A stretch of 64,000 bases of DNA from an uncultured Lachnospiraceae bacterium. Lineage in GTDB: Bacteria; Bacillota; Clostridia; Lachnospirales; Lachnospiraceae. Position numbers and translations under genes: made by a program. Location of the stretch: positions 62,001-126,000 of the forward strand of contig CATKXR010000003.1 in NCBI GenBank assembly GCA_949840805.1. The letters run 5' to 3'. Shown here in pieces: positions 17,233-27,119 of this stretch (positions are counted from its first letter, which is position 1; each line of letters opens with the position of its first letter). The notes under the pieces are model-generated. The model was not told where the DNA came from. It worked only from the letters and a program-made list of their open reading frames with translations, and did not search any database.

Positions 17233-18723
17233 ATGATTGAGATAATCACAAATGTCAATGGTATTGTCAACAATTTTGTCTGGGGCATCCCCATGCTGGT
17301 TCTTTTGATCGGCACCGGAATCCTCATGACCGCCCTGACAAAGGTATTTCAGATCTCCCATTTCGGATATTGGATGAAACATACCTTAGGGAGCATTTTC
17401 ACGGACAAGCACATCACGAAACACACAAAGAAAGAGGATCAGTCCATCACCCAGTTCCAATCCCTGTGTACGGCTCTTGCCGCCACCATCGGAACCGGCA
17501 ATATTGTAGGGGTATCTTCCGCATTGCTGTTCGGAGGCCCCGGTTCCATCTTCTGGATGTGGGTCGTGGCTTTCTTTGGGATGATGACGAATTACTCTGA
17601 AAATGTTCTGGGCATATACTACCGCCAGAAAAACGATAAAGGCGAATGGTCAGGCGGCGCCATGTATTACCTGCGGGACGGCCTTGGCTCGAAGAAAGGC
17701 ATGAAACAAGCCGGAGCCATTCTGGCAGTGCTGTTCTCCGTATTCTGCCTGCTGGCGTCTTTCGGCATCGGTAACATGAGCCAGATCAACTCGATTGCAG
17801 GCAATATGAAGGCCGCGTTTATGATCCCTAATATCGTCACCGGCATCGTGCTTATGGTTCTGGCCGGGCTGGTCGTATTAGGCGGCATCAAGCGCATCGC
17901 CTCCGTAACGGAAAAGCTTGTCCCCTTTATGGCGATCTTCTATATTGCCGGCGCGCTTATCCTGTGTATTGCAAATGCCGGCCAGCTCCTTCCTGCATTT
18001 GCTGCCATCTTTAAAGGCGCCTTTGCCATGAAAGCCGTTGGCGGAGGGATTGTGGGCGCCGGTGTTAAGATGGCTCTTACCTGGGGTATGAAACGGGGCG
18101 TCTTCTCAAATGAAGCCGGCCTTGGATCCTCTGTCATGGTCCATTCCAGCTCTAACGTGCGCGAACCTGTCCGCCAGGGAATGTGGGGAATCTTCGAAGT
18201 ATTTGCCGACACCATTGTAGTCTGTACGTTGACTGCCCTGACCGTCCTGACCTCTGGCCTTGTGGATCTGGAAACAGGCGCGGTAATCAGTGAAGCGGAG
18301 GGTTCCGCCCTGGTGGGAGAGGCATTTGCCAAAGTCTTCGGACCTGTAGGCCCGGCGTTTATTGCTATCGCTATTCTTCTGTTTGCTTTCTCTACCGTAC
18401 TGGGCTGGAGCCACTACGGTTCCAAAGCTTTTGAGTATCTGTTCGGGGCCAATGCTATTATCATCTACCGCATAATCTTTATTCTGTTCATTTTGTGCGG
18501 GGCTACCATGCGCCTGGAGCTGGCCTGGGATCTGTCAGACACCTTCAACGGGCTGATGGCAATCCCCAACTTAATCGGTGTGTTGGCACTGTCACCGGTT
18601 GTCTGCAGGATTACGAAAAACTATGTGGACCGCCGTATCCGCGGGCTGGATAAAGAACCCATGCTGTCTGCTTTCCCGATGATCCAGAAAATGCAGGCAC
18701 AAGGGCTGGATGAAAGCGATTAA
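17233..18723 (+). CDS. alanine/glycine:cation symporter (AGCS family)
   Basis: The 496-aa polytopic protein imports alanine or glycine with Na+ or H+. The N-terminus (VWGIPMLVLLIGTGILMT) and the ATIGTGNIVGVSSALLFGGPG segment are typical AGCS signatures; so are KRGVFSNEAGLGSSVMVHSS and the late GWSHYGSKAFEYLFG. The start ATG 17233 follows AGGAGG by 6 bases. An in-frame extension to 17080 runs through the leader terminator and is rejected. It is a single gene with a roughly 170-nt leader that carries a terminator, which suggests attenuation control. Confidence 0.95.
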   Translation: MIEIITNVNGIVNNFVWGIPMLVLLIGTGILMTALTKVFQISHFGYWMKHTLGSIFTDKHITKHTKKEDQSITQFQSLCTALAATIGTGNIVGVSSALLFGGPGSIFWMWVVAFFGMMTNYSENVLGIYYRQKNDKGEWSGGAMYYLRDGLGSKKGMKQAGAILAVLFSVFCLLASFGIGNMSQINSIAGNMKAAFMIPNIVTGIVLMVLAGLVVLGGIKRIASVTEKLVPFMAIFYIAGALILCIANAGQLLPAFAAIFKGAFAMKAVGGGIVGAGVKMALTWGMKRGVFSNEAGLGSSVMVHSSSNVREPVRQGMWGIFEVFADTIVVCTLTALTVLTSGLVDLETGAVISEAEGSALVGEAFAKVFGPVGPAFIAIAILLFAFSTVLGWSHYGSKAFEYLFGANAIIIYRIIFILFILCGATMRLELAWDLSDTFNGLMAIPNLIGVLALSPVVCRITKNYVDRRIRGLDKEPMLSAFPMIQKMQAQGLDESD

Positions 18724-18739
18724 ACTAAAACACAAAACA

Positions 18740-18796
18740 ATGCTGCCTGTACTTCCAACCGGTCATCACCTCACCCGTTGAAAGCACAAGCAGCAT
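18740..18796. terminator. bidirectional terminator-like hairpin
   Basis: ATGCTGC (18740-18746) pairs with GCAGCAT (18790-18796), with TGT/ACA and CAAC/GTTG pairs inside. It separates the converging AGCS symporter and Xaa-Pro peptidase genes. Confidence 0.6.
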
Positions 18797-18799
18797 CTT

Positions 18800-19876
18800 C
18801 TACTCAATAATCTCCAAATCCTTAGAATCCCGGTTAAGGCTCACCGCCCCATCCTTCGTCACCAGCATCAGATCCTCAATCCTTACCCCCAGCTCACCTG
18901 GCAGATAGATTCCCGGCTCACAGGAGAAGATCATGCCTTCCTCCACCACGTCCGTATTGACTGCCGACACATCCCCGGCATCATGAACCTCGATGCCGAT
19001 GCAATGACCCAGACGGTGGGTAAAATAAGGGCCATACCCTGCCTCTGTGATAATATCCCTCGCCACCTTGTCAATATCACAGAACCTCATTCCCGGCTTC
19101 ATCACAGCCTGGGCCGCCAGATTAGCCTTCTTAACGGTCTCGTAGACCTCCCGGCCTTTATCGCTGACGCTCCTATAGAAAAACGTCCGTGTCATATCCG
19201 AACAATATCCGTTCTTCTTACAGCCCACGTCAAAGAGTACGCAGTCCCCCTCCTTCAGTACCGTACCGTCCGGCTTATGATGCCCGATCGCCGCGTTTGA
19301 CCCAAAACTGACAAGCGGCCCAAAAGAAGGTCCTTCCGTTCCCAATTCCTTGTAGATAGCGTTCATCCCTGCTGCAATCTCCAATTCCGTGACACCTTCT
19401 CTGATCAGTCCGCGGAACCTGGCCATAGCTGCGTCATTTAGCTGAGATGCCAGGATCATCTTCTCCTTCTCATCCTCATCCTTGATCCGGCGGGCTTTAT
19501 CCACACACTCGGAAGCATTCTTATATCCGCTGCCTGCCCTCAGCTCCATGAGTTCCAGCAAGAATCTGGCCGCCATTTTTTTATCGATTCCCAACGGCTT
19601 ATCATGATCTGTATATCCGGAAATGATCTCACAGCCCGGGTCTGTATCGGAAAACCACACCTTCTCAATCCCGATATCCCCGTCCACTGTGAACAACTTA
19701 TTAACAAACAGTTTGTGATCCCCGCTCTTATTCAGGTATAAAGCCAGAAGACGTTCATTTGGCAGAATCCATCTCCCCGTCAGATAATACACAGACGGCG
19801 GATCACTGACAATCATCTGCTCCAGGCCCTTTTCCTCCATATTTTTCAGCACTCTTGCTACTCTGTCTTCAAACAT
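18800..19876 (-). CDS. Xaa-Pro aminopeptidase/dipeptidase (M24)
   Basis: The 358-aa cytoplasmic enzyme has a creatinase-like N-domain and a pita-bread M24 catalytic domain. The metal ligands are visible in LFDVGCKKNGYCSDMTRTFF (two Asp), HRLGHCIGIEVHD (His), SCEPGIY (Glu) and VRIEDLM (Glu). It releases the N-terminal residue from, or splits, X-Pro peptides. It is the last gene of the six-gene minus-strand run, 17 bp after the AbgT transporter, which suggests it degrades an imported peptide or acyl-amino acid. Confidence 0.93.
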   Translation of the reverse strand: MFEDRVARVLKNMEEKGLEQMIVSDPPSVYYLTGRWILPNERLLALYLNKSGDHKLFVNKLFTVDGDIGIEKVWFSDTDPGCEIISGYTDHDKPLGIDKKMAARFLLELMELRAGSGYKNASECVDKARRIKDEDEKEKMILASQLNDAAMARFRGLIREGVTELEIAAGMNAIYKELGTEGPSFGPLVSFGSNAAIGHHKPDGTVLKEGDCVLFDVGCKKNGYCSDMTRTFFYRSVSDKGREVYETVKKANLAAQAVMKPGMRFCDIDKVARDIITEAGYGPYFTHRLGHCIGIEVHDAGDVSAVNTDVVEEGMIFSCEPGIYLPGELGVRIEDLMLVTKDGAVSLNRDSKDLEIIE

Positions 19877-19893
19877 TCCTCATCCTCCTTGTA

Positions 19894-21468
19894 TCATCCG
19901 ATTGTATAGAAAACCGGAGCGCCCGGCCCAAGCGGAAGGTTCAAAATCATCCAGACGGCCAGCATAGCGGCCCAGCTAACCAAAAATGCCATGGAGTAAG
20001 GCAGCATGGAAGAAACCAAAGTTCCCCATCCCGTATCCTTATCATACTTCTTCATAACCGTCAATATGTAAGGAATCCAGGCAATAACCGGCGCGATAAT
20101 ATTTGTCGTACTGTCACCGATCCGGTAAGCCACCTGGGTCAGCTCCGGGGACAGGCCCATCTTCATGAACATAGGCACAAACACCGGCGCAAAAATCGCA
20201 TACTTGGCGGAAGCCGATGCCATAAACAGATTGACAAACCCGGCTACCAGGATAAAGCACATCATCAGGCCTACAGAATTAATATTCAAACTCTGCAGAA
20301 GCTCCGCGCCCTTAAAGGACAGGATCCTTCCGATATTGGTCTTGCTGAAATAATTCGTAAACTGTGCCGCCACAAAAGCCATGGCAATAAATCCGGAAAT
20401 CGAAGCGATGGACTTATTAAAAGAAGCCACCACATCCTTATCGCTCTTGAAGCTGCCGCAAAGCTTGCCATATACAAAAGAAGGAATAAAGAACAACAGC
20501 GTAAACAGTGGAATAATCGCGTTCATCAGAGTAGAACCTTCAATCAGGCTTCCCGTATCCGGATTTCTCATAAAAGAATTCTTCGGGATACAGCAGATCA
20601 CATAAACTGCCACAATAGCCACAAACACCCAGTTCGCTACCCGGAGAGCCTTCTCCTCCTTATCCGTCAGCTCATTGGAAACTTCCACCAGAGTACCGTC
20701 CCCGTTCTCCTTATACGGCCCCAGCCTGGGAATCACCACCAGTTCGGTGATCAGAGTACCCACGACCGTAATCAAAATCGTTGAGGCAATCATAAAGAAC
20801 CAGTTGGACAACGGAGTTACATTGTAAGCCGGGTCCAATGTCTGGGCGGCCGCCGTAGAAAAACCGGACAGAGTCGCGTCTGCAGAACCAATCAGCAGGT
20901 TTGCGGAAAAGCCTCCGGACACTCCGGCAAAGCCTGCCGCCACGCCGGCCAGAGGATGTTTCTTATAAGCCTTAAAAATCATGGCGGCCAGCGGAATAAA
21001 CACCACATACCCTGCGTTTTCCGCCACATTGGTCATGACTCCGATAAACACTACCATAGGCGTGACAAGCTGCGCCGGCGTGATCTTCACTACTTTATGT
21101 ATCAGACCGTTTAACCAGCCGGAACTTTCTGCCACTCCGATTCCCAGCATAATCACCACCGTAAATCCAAGAGGGGCATAGCTGGTAAAGTTAGTCACTG
21201 CAGAGGTCAGCATGTACTGCAGTCCCGAGATGCTGAACAGGCTTACTACGGTAACAGTGGTTTCCTCCACCGCGCCGCTTCCGGAATTGTACATTTCACC
21301 AGTAGCGCTCCAGCCCATGGCTGCCCCGATTCCGGAAAGCACTACTACAAACACTGCCAGATAAAAGAAAATCGTAAGAGGGGTCGGCAGTTTATTCCCT
21401 GCCACCTCAATCATATCGAGGAAGCGAAGAATAAAGGAACGCTTTGTTGTCTGACTCTTATCTTTCAT
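19894..21468 (-). CDS. AbgT family transporter
   Basis: The 524-aa polytopic protein matches the AbgT (p-aminobenzoyl-glutamate/dipeptide) transporter family. A short cytoplasmic N-terminus precedes FLDMIEVAGNKLPTPLTIFF, the characteristic family opening. The later SGGFSANLLIGSADATLSG and the C-terminal APVIAWIPYILTVMKKYDK segments with about a dozen helices are also seen. Some members take up amidated amino acids, others act as efflux antiporters. Placement between an M24 peptidase and a Na+/H+ antiporter favours ion-driven uptake of a peptide-like substrate; this is an inference. Confidence 0.93.
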   Translation of the reverse strand: MKDKSQTTKRSFILRFLDMIEVAGNKLPTPLTIFFYLAVFVVVLSGIGAAMGWSATGEMYNSGSGAVEETTVTVVSLFSISGLQYMLTSAVTNFTSYAPLGFTVVIMLGIGVAESSGWLNGLIHKVVKITPAQLVTPMVVFIGVMTNVAENAGYVVFIPLAAMIFKAYKKHPLAGVAAGFAGVSGGFSANLLIGSADATLSGFSTAAAQTLDPAYNVTPLSNWFFMIASTILITVVGTLITELVVIPRLGPYKENGDGTLVEVSNELTDKEEKALRVANWVFVAIVAVYVICCIPKNSFMRNPDTGSLIEGSTLMNAIIPLFTLLFFIPSFVYGKLCGSFKSDKDVVASFNKSIASISGFIAMAFVAAQFTNYFSKTNIGRILSFKGAELLQSLNINSVGLMMCFILVAGFVNLFMASASAKYAIFAPVFVPMFMKMGLSPELTQVAYRIGDSTTNIIAPVIAWIPYILTVMKKYDKDTGWGTLVSSMLPYSMAFLVSWAAMLAVWMILNLPLGPGAPVFYTIG

Positions 21469-21507
21469 GGCTTATGTTCTCCTTTTTATGTTTTTCGGTA
21501 ATTTGAA

Positions 21508-22848
21508 TCAGGTCTTTGCCTTCTTTTCCTCTTTCCCTTTCATTAAGCCGAACTGAATGGTAACGAAAGCGGCTATTGCCAGGGCAAAGGTATAAAACGA
21601 ATAAGGAACAATCTCATTAAACTCACAGCCAAGATTGGCCTGCGTCATCAAAATGGCATTGGCGTGGGGTACAAAGGTAACTCCCAGGCAACCGCCAATA
21701 TCAATCAGACTGGCCATTCTCTTAGGCGCAATCTTATATTTGTCACCTAACTCCTTCACAATGGGAACTGTAATCATAATCCCCAGGGTACAGTTTGCAA
21801 TCAGTCCCGAAACGATCAGGGGAAGCAGCATCACAATATATTCGCAGCTCTTCTCACCCTTCACAGGCTTCGTCAGCTTCTCCACCATCCAGTCAAGGCC
21901 TCCATAGTATCTTACCAGGCCTACCAATCCGGAGATCATCATGGCAAAAGCCACAAACCAGAACATATTTTCCATCCCTGCTGAAATTCCGTTGATCCAG
22001 ATAATAAAAGTACTGCCGGTCACAAGACCGAAGATGCCGGTCAGGGCCATGCCGATAGCAAGAACCAAAATCACATCCATTCCGATAATTGCCAGAATCA
22101 AAACGGCAAAATAGGGAATAATAGTCAACAGATTATAACTTCCTGCCTCTGCCGAAGATACACCGGCCGCATTTCCCGCGCCTGCAATGTAAAATGCCAC
22201 AAGGGCCACCGCCGCTGCCGGAAGGGCAATGCGGAAATTCATACGGAATTTGTCCTTCATCTCCGCACCTACGCCCTGAGTCGCGCCAATCGTAGTATCT
22301 GATATCATAGAAAGATTATCACCGAAATAAGCGCCGCTGATGGCCGCCGCGCCGGCCAGCCCCAGACTTAAACCGGTGCCTTCGCACATGGCAGCCGTCA
22401 CGGGCAGGATCGCCGCCAGGGTGCCGATCGAAGTCCCGATACAAATAGACATTACGGCACACAAGATAAAAATACCGGGAATTACGAAATTCGCCGGAAT
22501 CAGGGATACGGCCAGATTCGCCATGGACGCCTTGCCGCCGACCGCGTCAGCCGCGCCGGCAAAACCTCCTGCCAGTAATATAATCAGGCATAGCTGCATG
22601 GCGCCGGCACGTCCTGCGCTGGCATAATAGATCTCTGCCTTTTTAGTGATGGTTTCTTCCCTGTCAAAAAAGATAAGCCCGATCAGCAATCCCACTAAAA
22701 GAGGGGCATACCGCACCATTACCGTAAAAGGCTTCTCGGTCCCCAAAACCGCATAAAAGAGACCGCTTCCAATATATAACCCTAAAAATATCAACAATGG
22801 CAGGAGCCCCAATCCACCATAATTTTTTTTGCTTCTCTCGTCAAACAT
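21508..22848 (-). CDS. Na+/H+ antiporter, NhaC family
   Basis: The 446-aa membrane protein has about eleven hydrophobic helices. AAAISGAYFGDNLSMISDTT is the hallmark NhaC segment; the GTSIGTLAAILPVTAAM segment and the C-terminal DIGGCLGVTFVPHANAIL also fit. Family members exchange Na+ with H+, or malate/lactate. Here it could regenerate the ion gradient used by the neighbouring AbgT and DAACS-type transporters. The gap to AbgT is 39 bp and to the reductase gene upstream 89 bp. Confidence 0.9.
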   Translation of the reverse strand: MFDERSKKNYGGLGLLPLLIFLGLYIGSGLFYAVLGTEKPFTVMVRYAPLLVGLLIGLIFFDREETITKKAEIYYASAGRAGAMQLCLIILLAGGFAGAADAVGGKASMANLAVSLIPANFVIPGIFILCAVMSICIGTSIGTLAAILPVTAAMCEGTGLSLGLAGAAAISGAYFGDNLSMISDTTIGATQGVGAEMKDKFRMNFRIALPAAAVALVAFYIAGAGNAAGVSSAEAGSYNLLTIIPYFAVLILAIIGMDVILVLAIGMALTGIFGLVTGSTFIIWINGISAGMENMFWFVAFAMMISGLVGLVRYYGGLDWMVEKLTKPVKGEKSCEYIVMLLPLIVSGLIANCTLGIMITVPIVKELGDKYKIAPKRMASLIDIGGCLGVTFVPHANAILMTQANLGCEFNEIVPYSFYTFALAIAAFVTIQFGLMKGKEEKKAKT

Positions 22849-22937
22849 ATTCTATCTCCCTTGTATATTTGCCCATTTTTCACGGCGGTTCAAGCGTCTT
22901 CACAATCCCCGCTTTTCTATGGATTTCCTCCTGCGTT

Positions 22938-24293
22938 TTATTTTGCTGTATTCGAAGCAATCAGCGCCGCATCCCACACGCCTGAAAACGGCGGCGAGTA
23001 ACATAAATCCATAAATCCCATCTCATCCACAGTCAATCCTGCATAAATGGCAATAGCATAATAATTGGCACGAGGCACTACAATCCCTTGTCCCCAAGTC
23101 TCGGCGCCCAGGAGCACTCTCGTTTTTGCGTCATAGATCAGCTTAATATTCAGCTTCTCCTTTCCATAGTAAGAAGCATAGCTGTTGCCGGTAATGGTAT
23201 TGACTTTAAAATCCATTCCGCCGGCCATGGCCTCCTTCTCTGACAGGCCAACCTTTGCCGCGTCCATGCCAAACAGCCTCAGCGCCGAACTTCCAATAAG
23301 CTTAAAAGGCTTTGGATCCGCCCCGCCTAATATATCTCCGATAATCCGTCCCTGTTTATTGGCATTCGTCCCCAAAGGCGCGTATTGGTACTGCCCCGTA
23401 ATCGCCGATTTCATAATGCTGCAGTCCCCTGCCGCATACACATCCTCCACACTGGTCTCCATCCGTTCATTGACACAGATTGCGCCGTTTCTTGCCTTCT
23501 CCACATTTTGGATAAAATCTGTAGCCGGCGCAATACCCGCGCTGTTGATCAGCATGTCCGCAGGAATCTCTTCCACGGCTGTCCGGCCGTCTTCTCCCTT
23601 TTTCTCGACCCTGGCAGCCTTTATTCTCCCGTTCTCCGAGATCAGCTCCGTGACCATAGTCCCCGTCCGTACCACCACGCCGTTTTGAGTAAGCTCTGTC
23701 TCCAACGCCTGGCTGACTTCCTCGTCAAATGCAGGCAGAATGTGGCCTGCCAGCTCTACCACCGTCACTTCTTTTCCGTAATGGCGGCATGCCTCGGCTA
23801 CCTCCAGCCCGATAAATCCGGCTCCCACAATCACCACATGTTTTGTTTCTTCTTTGAGAAGAGCCGTCTTTACCTTGGTTCCGTCCGACACATTGCGGAT
23901 CTCGTACAAATTCTCATACTTTTTATCAAAGGGCGGGAAATGCCTTACCCCTGCGCCGCTCCCGATAATCAGCTTGTCATATTGGTCTGTAAATTCTTCA
24001 CCGTTCTTTAAGTTCTTTACCGTCACAGTCTTCTTATCCGTATCCACTGCAGTCACTTCATGCCAGGTTTTCACCGGAATCCCGCTTTTGGCAAACTCCT
24101 CCGCCGTCCGGGCAATCAGCTCACTTCCCTGGCGGATATGGTCGGAAATATAAAAGGGAATCCCGCAGGCTCCATAAGATACTTCCTCTCCCTTTTCATA
24201 TACCACGATCTCCACCTGATCCTTCTGGAGCCGTTTCAGCTTGGATGCAGCCGACATTCCTGCTGCCACGCCTCCGATAATTACAACCTTCAC
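22938..24293 (-). CDS. CoA-disulfide reductase / NADH oxidase family flavoprotein
   Basis: The 451-aa protein is a two-dinucleotide-binding flavoprotein with KVVIIGGVAAGMSAASKLKR (FAD site) at the N-terminus. EVSYGACGIPFYI carries the single active-site cysteine of the CoADR/Nox/Npr group, and HVVIVGAGFIGLEVAEACRH is the NADH site. VYAAGDCS is the second FAD motif. Members reduce CoA-disulfide, polysulfide or oxygen. There is no C-terminal rhodanese domain. The start overlaps the end of the symporter gene by 4 bp (ATGA). Next to a cysteine desulfidase-like gene a (poly)sulfide or disulfide role is attractive but unproved. Confidence 0.9.
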   Translation of the reverse strand: MKVVIIGGVAAGMSAASKLKRLQKDQVEIVVYEKGEEVSYGACGIPFYISDHIRQGSELIARTAEEFAKSGIPVKTWHEVTAVDTDKKTVTVKNLKNGEEFTDQYDKLIIGSGAGVRHFPPFDKKYENLYEIRNVSDGTKVKTALLKEETKHVVIVGAGFIGLEVAEACRHYGKEVTVVELAGHILPAFDEEVSQALETELTQNGVVVRTGTMVTELISENGRIKAARVEKKGEDGRTAVEEIPADMLINSAGIAPATDFIQNVEKARNGAICVNERMETSVEDVYAAGDCSIMKSAITGQYQYAPLGTNANKQGRIIGDILGGADPKPFKLIGSSALRLFGMDAAKVGLSEKEAMAGGMDFKVNTITGNSYASYYGKEKLNIKLIYDAKTRVLLGAETWGQGIVVPRANYYAIAIYAGLTVDEMGFMDLCYSPPFSGVWDAALIASNTAK

Positions 24294-25669
24294 TTTCTCA
24301 CCATCCTTTCTACAAATATAGCGTTAGCCATACAGCCTGTTACATTAATAAGGGTTCTTGGCACATCTGCAATGGGATCTATGGCAATCATGGCGCCCAG
24401 TCCGGGTACGGCTTCCTGCATACCGATTCCCAGCACTGCCGCAAACTCTGCCATGGTGGCCGTTCCCGGAAGATCGGTAATTCCATAAGACATAAGCGCA
24501 ATCACTACTGCCAGAATGAGCACGGTTCCCGGTGTCAGAGTCACCCTGCAGGCTTCTAAAGCAAACACCGTGGCCATGGCAGGGAACAGGGCGCCGCAGC
24601 CCTGCATACCCGAAGAAATCGCATATGCCGACACAACGTCCGTAACCTCCCGGTTCAGCCCTAATCCCACTGCCAGCGCTTCTTGCGCCTCTGGCAGGCA
24701 TGCGGAACCGGAGCGGGTCTTAAGTGCTTTCTTCATAGCCACATTTCCGGCCCTGAAAAATGCCGCAGGGCTCACGCCGCCCAGTGTACTTAACACTAAC
24801 TGCACCACAAGCATCAGCACGGCAGCCACACAAAGAGCCAATAGCATCTTCAGCAAAGCCCAAACCACCGCAGCTCCATGCCGGGCCGTCAGATACGCCA
24901 TAATGGCGGCAGCCCCCATCGGCTTGTATGCAATCACCGTCTTACACACGCTGGTCCCCACGGAAAACGCCCCGTCCACCAGATCAAACACCGGCTTCAC
25001 CGTATCCATATACTTGCCGGACATCCTCCGGGCGGCAATTCCCACATAAATGCCAAAGACAAACAATCCCACCACATTGGCGCGGATCAGATCCCATCCA
25101 AGCCCGGAAGGAATCAGGCCGTATGCCAGGTCTATTATTCCTTCCCCATTCACCATACTCCACTGGAATGTCCCTGCTTCCGCTCCCGGTATCGCCCCCA
25201 CCTGGAAAGCAATCCCCACACACGCGGCAATCAAGGCGCTGACTGCCATCATACCGGTATTTACCCGCTTTTTCCAGCGGGTAAGGGATGACACCTGCTT
25301 CTCGGCAGGAGTATGGATCACCAGCCGGATGGAAGCAAGAAACACCATAGGCAGAACCAGGCACACAAACAGCGACAAATACCCATGGACCACCAGCCGA
25401 AACCAAAATGACAAATCATCCGCAGCCGTCATCTGAAGAGAAGGATTGGCAGAAAGTTCCGCCTTTCCGATAAACCAGACAGCCAGGCCAAACAAGGTTC
25501 CTGCCCCTGTCCCCATCAAAACACGGGCCGCAAAACTGAATTTCTTTTTCGGAAGGCGGGACAGCATGGCTAACATGATAAAAAATGCCGCAACCCCGAG
25601 CAGACGAAGCCCCTGGCCTTCACTAATACCAAGAAATCTTAGAATATCGTTACCGCTAAATGCTGTCAA
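24290..25669 (-). CDS. dicarboxylate/amino acid:cation symporter-like (DAACS)
   Basis: The 459-aa polytopic protein resembles the glutamate/aspartate:sodium symporter and SstT superfamily: VLMGTGAGTLFGL near residue 50, a long multi-helix core, ALKTRSGSACLPEAQEAL in the serine-rich hairpin region, and a late DLPGTATMAEFAAVLGIG transport-domain segment. The start is probably TTG 25669, five bases after AAGAGGTGA; an upstream extension to ATG 25714 has no ribosome site. L-cystine and serine carriers belong to this superfamily, which would fit the CyuA-like gene just upstream, but specificity is not shown. Confidence 0.85.
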   Translation of the reverse strand: MTAFSGNDILRFLGISEGQGLRLLGVAAFFIMLAMLSRLPKKKFSFAARVLMGTGAGTLFGLAVWFIGKAELSANPSLQMTAADDLSFWFRLVVHGYLSLFVCLVLPMVFLASIRLVIHTPAEKQVSSLTRWKKRVNTGMMAVSALIAACVGIAFQVGAIPGAEAGTFQWSMVNGEGIIDLAYGLIPSGLGWDLIRANVVGLFVFGIYVGIAARRMSGKYMDTVKPVFDLVDGAFSVGTSVCKTVIAYKPMGAAAIMAYLTARHGAAVVWALLKMLLALCVAAVLMLVVQLVLSTLGGVSPAAFFRAGNVAMKKALKTRSGSACLPEAQEALAVGLGLNREVTDVVSAYAISSGMQGCGALFPAMATVFALEACRVTLTPGTVLILAVVIALMSYGITDLPGTATMAEFAAVLGIGMQEAVPGLGAMIAIDPIADVPRTLINVTGCMANAIFVERMVRK

Positions 25670-25750
25670 TTGATCACCTCTTTCATAAACATTCCAATAT
25701 TCTCTGCATTCCACTGTGTCTGTAAATATTCAGATAGGAATCCTGTCTTC

Positions 25751-27028
25751 TCAGCAGTCAGTCATTATCTGGATTATCTCCTTGTCTGTCTCCTTCATGC
25801 CTTCTTTGCTCAGACGTCCGATATTCCGTATGGTATTCTCGACTCCCTTGGATATGATCCCATCCCCGCCTTTAAACTGCTGGCCGTTAATGTACATCTG
25901 GTATCCCAAAATCCCTGCATCCACGGCCGCCGCAATCTTACCCGCGCAGGAAGGCTTTGCCCCGTCACAGATAATCCCGGAAACAATGGCAAGGGCGTTG
26001 ACCAATGTGTGGGCTATGGTCTTATAGTCCCCGCCAAGCAGATAGGCAATTCCGCAGCCTGCACCGCACCCTGCGCTGATTGCGCCGCAATAGGCGGATA
26101 AACGTCCGATCCCTGTCTTTTGGTGTATCGTCATCAGATTGGAAAGCACCAGGGCCCGATACATCTCTTCCTCGGAAGCCTTCAGCTCTTTCGCATACTC
26201 GATCACCGGCAGGGAAGCCGTCATTCCCTGATTGCCGCTTCCTGAATTGATGATCACCGGCATCTCACAGCCGCTCATACGGGCGTCTGATCCGGCTGCC
26301 GCCACGGCCCTTGCCCGGACCCGGATATCATCCCCATAAGCCTTCAAAAGGACACTCCCTATATTGGCCCCCCAGTCATGTTCCAGCCCTTCCCTGGAAA
26401 TGGCGCTGTTGTACTCGATCTGCCGTCCGATCATCTCACGGACATCCTCCAGGTCGACTGTCTTGGCAAAATCATAGATATCCTTCACATTCAAAAGGCT
26501 GCGGTCCGCCATCTGCGCCTCATCGGTCGCCATGACGCCGACCTCATACAGCTTTTCTCCGTCCTTCTCGATCAGAACGATATTCGTATGATAATTGGCG
26601 ATCCGCACCTTGGCATAAGAATCCCCGCCATATAAAGTGACGATCATATCCAGAATCTCATCTGTCTCAAGGGGCTTTACCTGAATCTGTGCCTTTTCCA
26701 TATACTCCTTGATTCGGACTTTCTGCTCCTCTGTCACCCCGGCGATAACCTCCAGCACACGTCCGGCATCTCCTGCCACCACACCGGCGGCGGCGGCAGC
26801 TTCAATCCCTTTGAGGCCGCCCGTGTTGGGAACGATTACGCTTTTGACGTTCTTCACAATATTCCCGCTGGCCTCCACCACACAGCGCTCCGGCAAAACC
26901 CCCAGCACTTCCCTTGCCTTTGCCGCGCAATACGCCAGTGCAATAGGTTCCGTACATCCCATGGCGGGAACCAGTTCCTCTTTCAGGATCTGCACATACG
27001 TCTGATACTGAATACTTGTACGTTCCAT
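25751..27028 (-). CDS. cyuA: L-cysteine desulfidase / serine dehydratase alpha-like (UPF0597)
   Basis: The 425-aa protein belongs to the YhaM/CyuA group, oxygen-sensitive [4Fe-4S] enzymes that break cysteine (or serine) to pyruvate, ammonia and sulfide. Seen are PAMGCTEPIALAYCAAKA near residue 20 with the first Cys, SGSGNQGMTASLPVIEYA around 250-270, and YCGAISAGCGAGCGIAYLLG with clustered cysteines. The start ATG 27028 follows AGGAGG. It is the first gene of the operon, right behind a strong promoter. Serine or another beta-substituted amino acid remains a possible substrate. Confidence 0.85.
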   Translation of the reverse strand: MERTSIQYQTYVQILKEELVPAMGCTEPIALAYCAAKAREVLGVLPERCVVEASGNIVKNVKSVIVPNTGGLKGIEAAAAAGVVAGDAGRVLEVIAGVTEEQKVRIKEYMEKAQIQVKPLETDEILDMIVTLYGGDSYAKVRIANYHTNIVLIEKDGEKLYEVGVMATDEAQMADRSLLNVKDIYDFAKTVDLEDVREMIGRQIEYNSAISREGLEHDWGANIGSVLLKAYGDDIRVRARAVAAAGSDARMSGCEMPVIINSGSGNQGMTASLPVIEYAKELKASEEEMYRALVLSNLMTIHQKTGIGRLSAYCGAISAGCGAGCGIAYLLGGDYKTIAHTLVNALAIVSGIICDGAKPSCAGKIAAAVDAGILGYQMYINGQQFKGGDGIISKGVENTIRNIGRLSKEGMKETDKEIIQIMTDC

Positions 27029-27090
27029 ACCTTTCCTCCTATGCAATTCATTTTTTGTTTATGGGGAATTTATCGATTCTTTATAAATAA

Positions 27091-27119
27091 ACTATAGTAC
27101 CTTGCGATCTTTTTGTCAA
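27091..27119 (-). promoter_or_regulatory. promoter of the cyuA-to-peptidase operon
   Basis: Minus strand TTGACA (27114-27119), 17-bp spacer, TATAGT (27091-27096). It lies about 63 bp before the cyuA ATG. No comparable promoter was noted in the short gaps downstream as far as 18800. Confidence 0.75.

Noticed and set aside
19855-20784. 309-codon plus-strand frame opposite the AbgT gene
   Set aside because: Rich in Arg, His, Gln and Asn, without a start signal. The minus frame is a clear membrane transporter.
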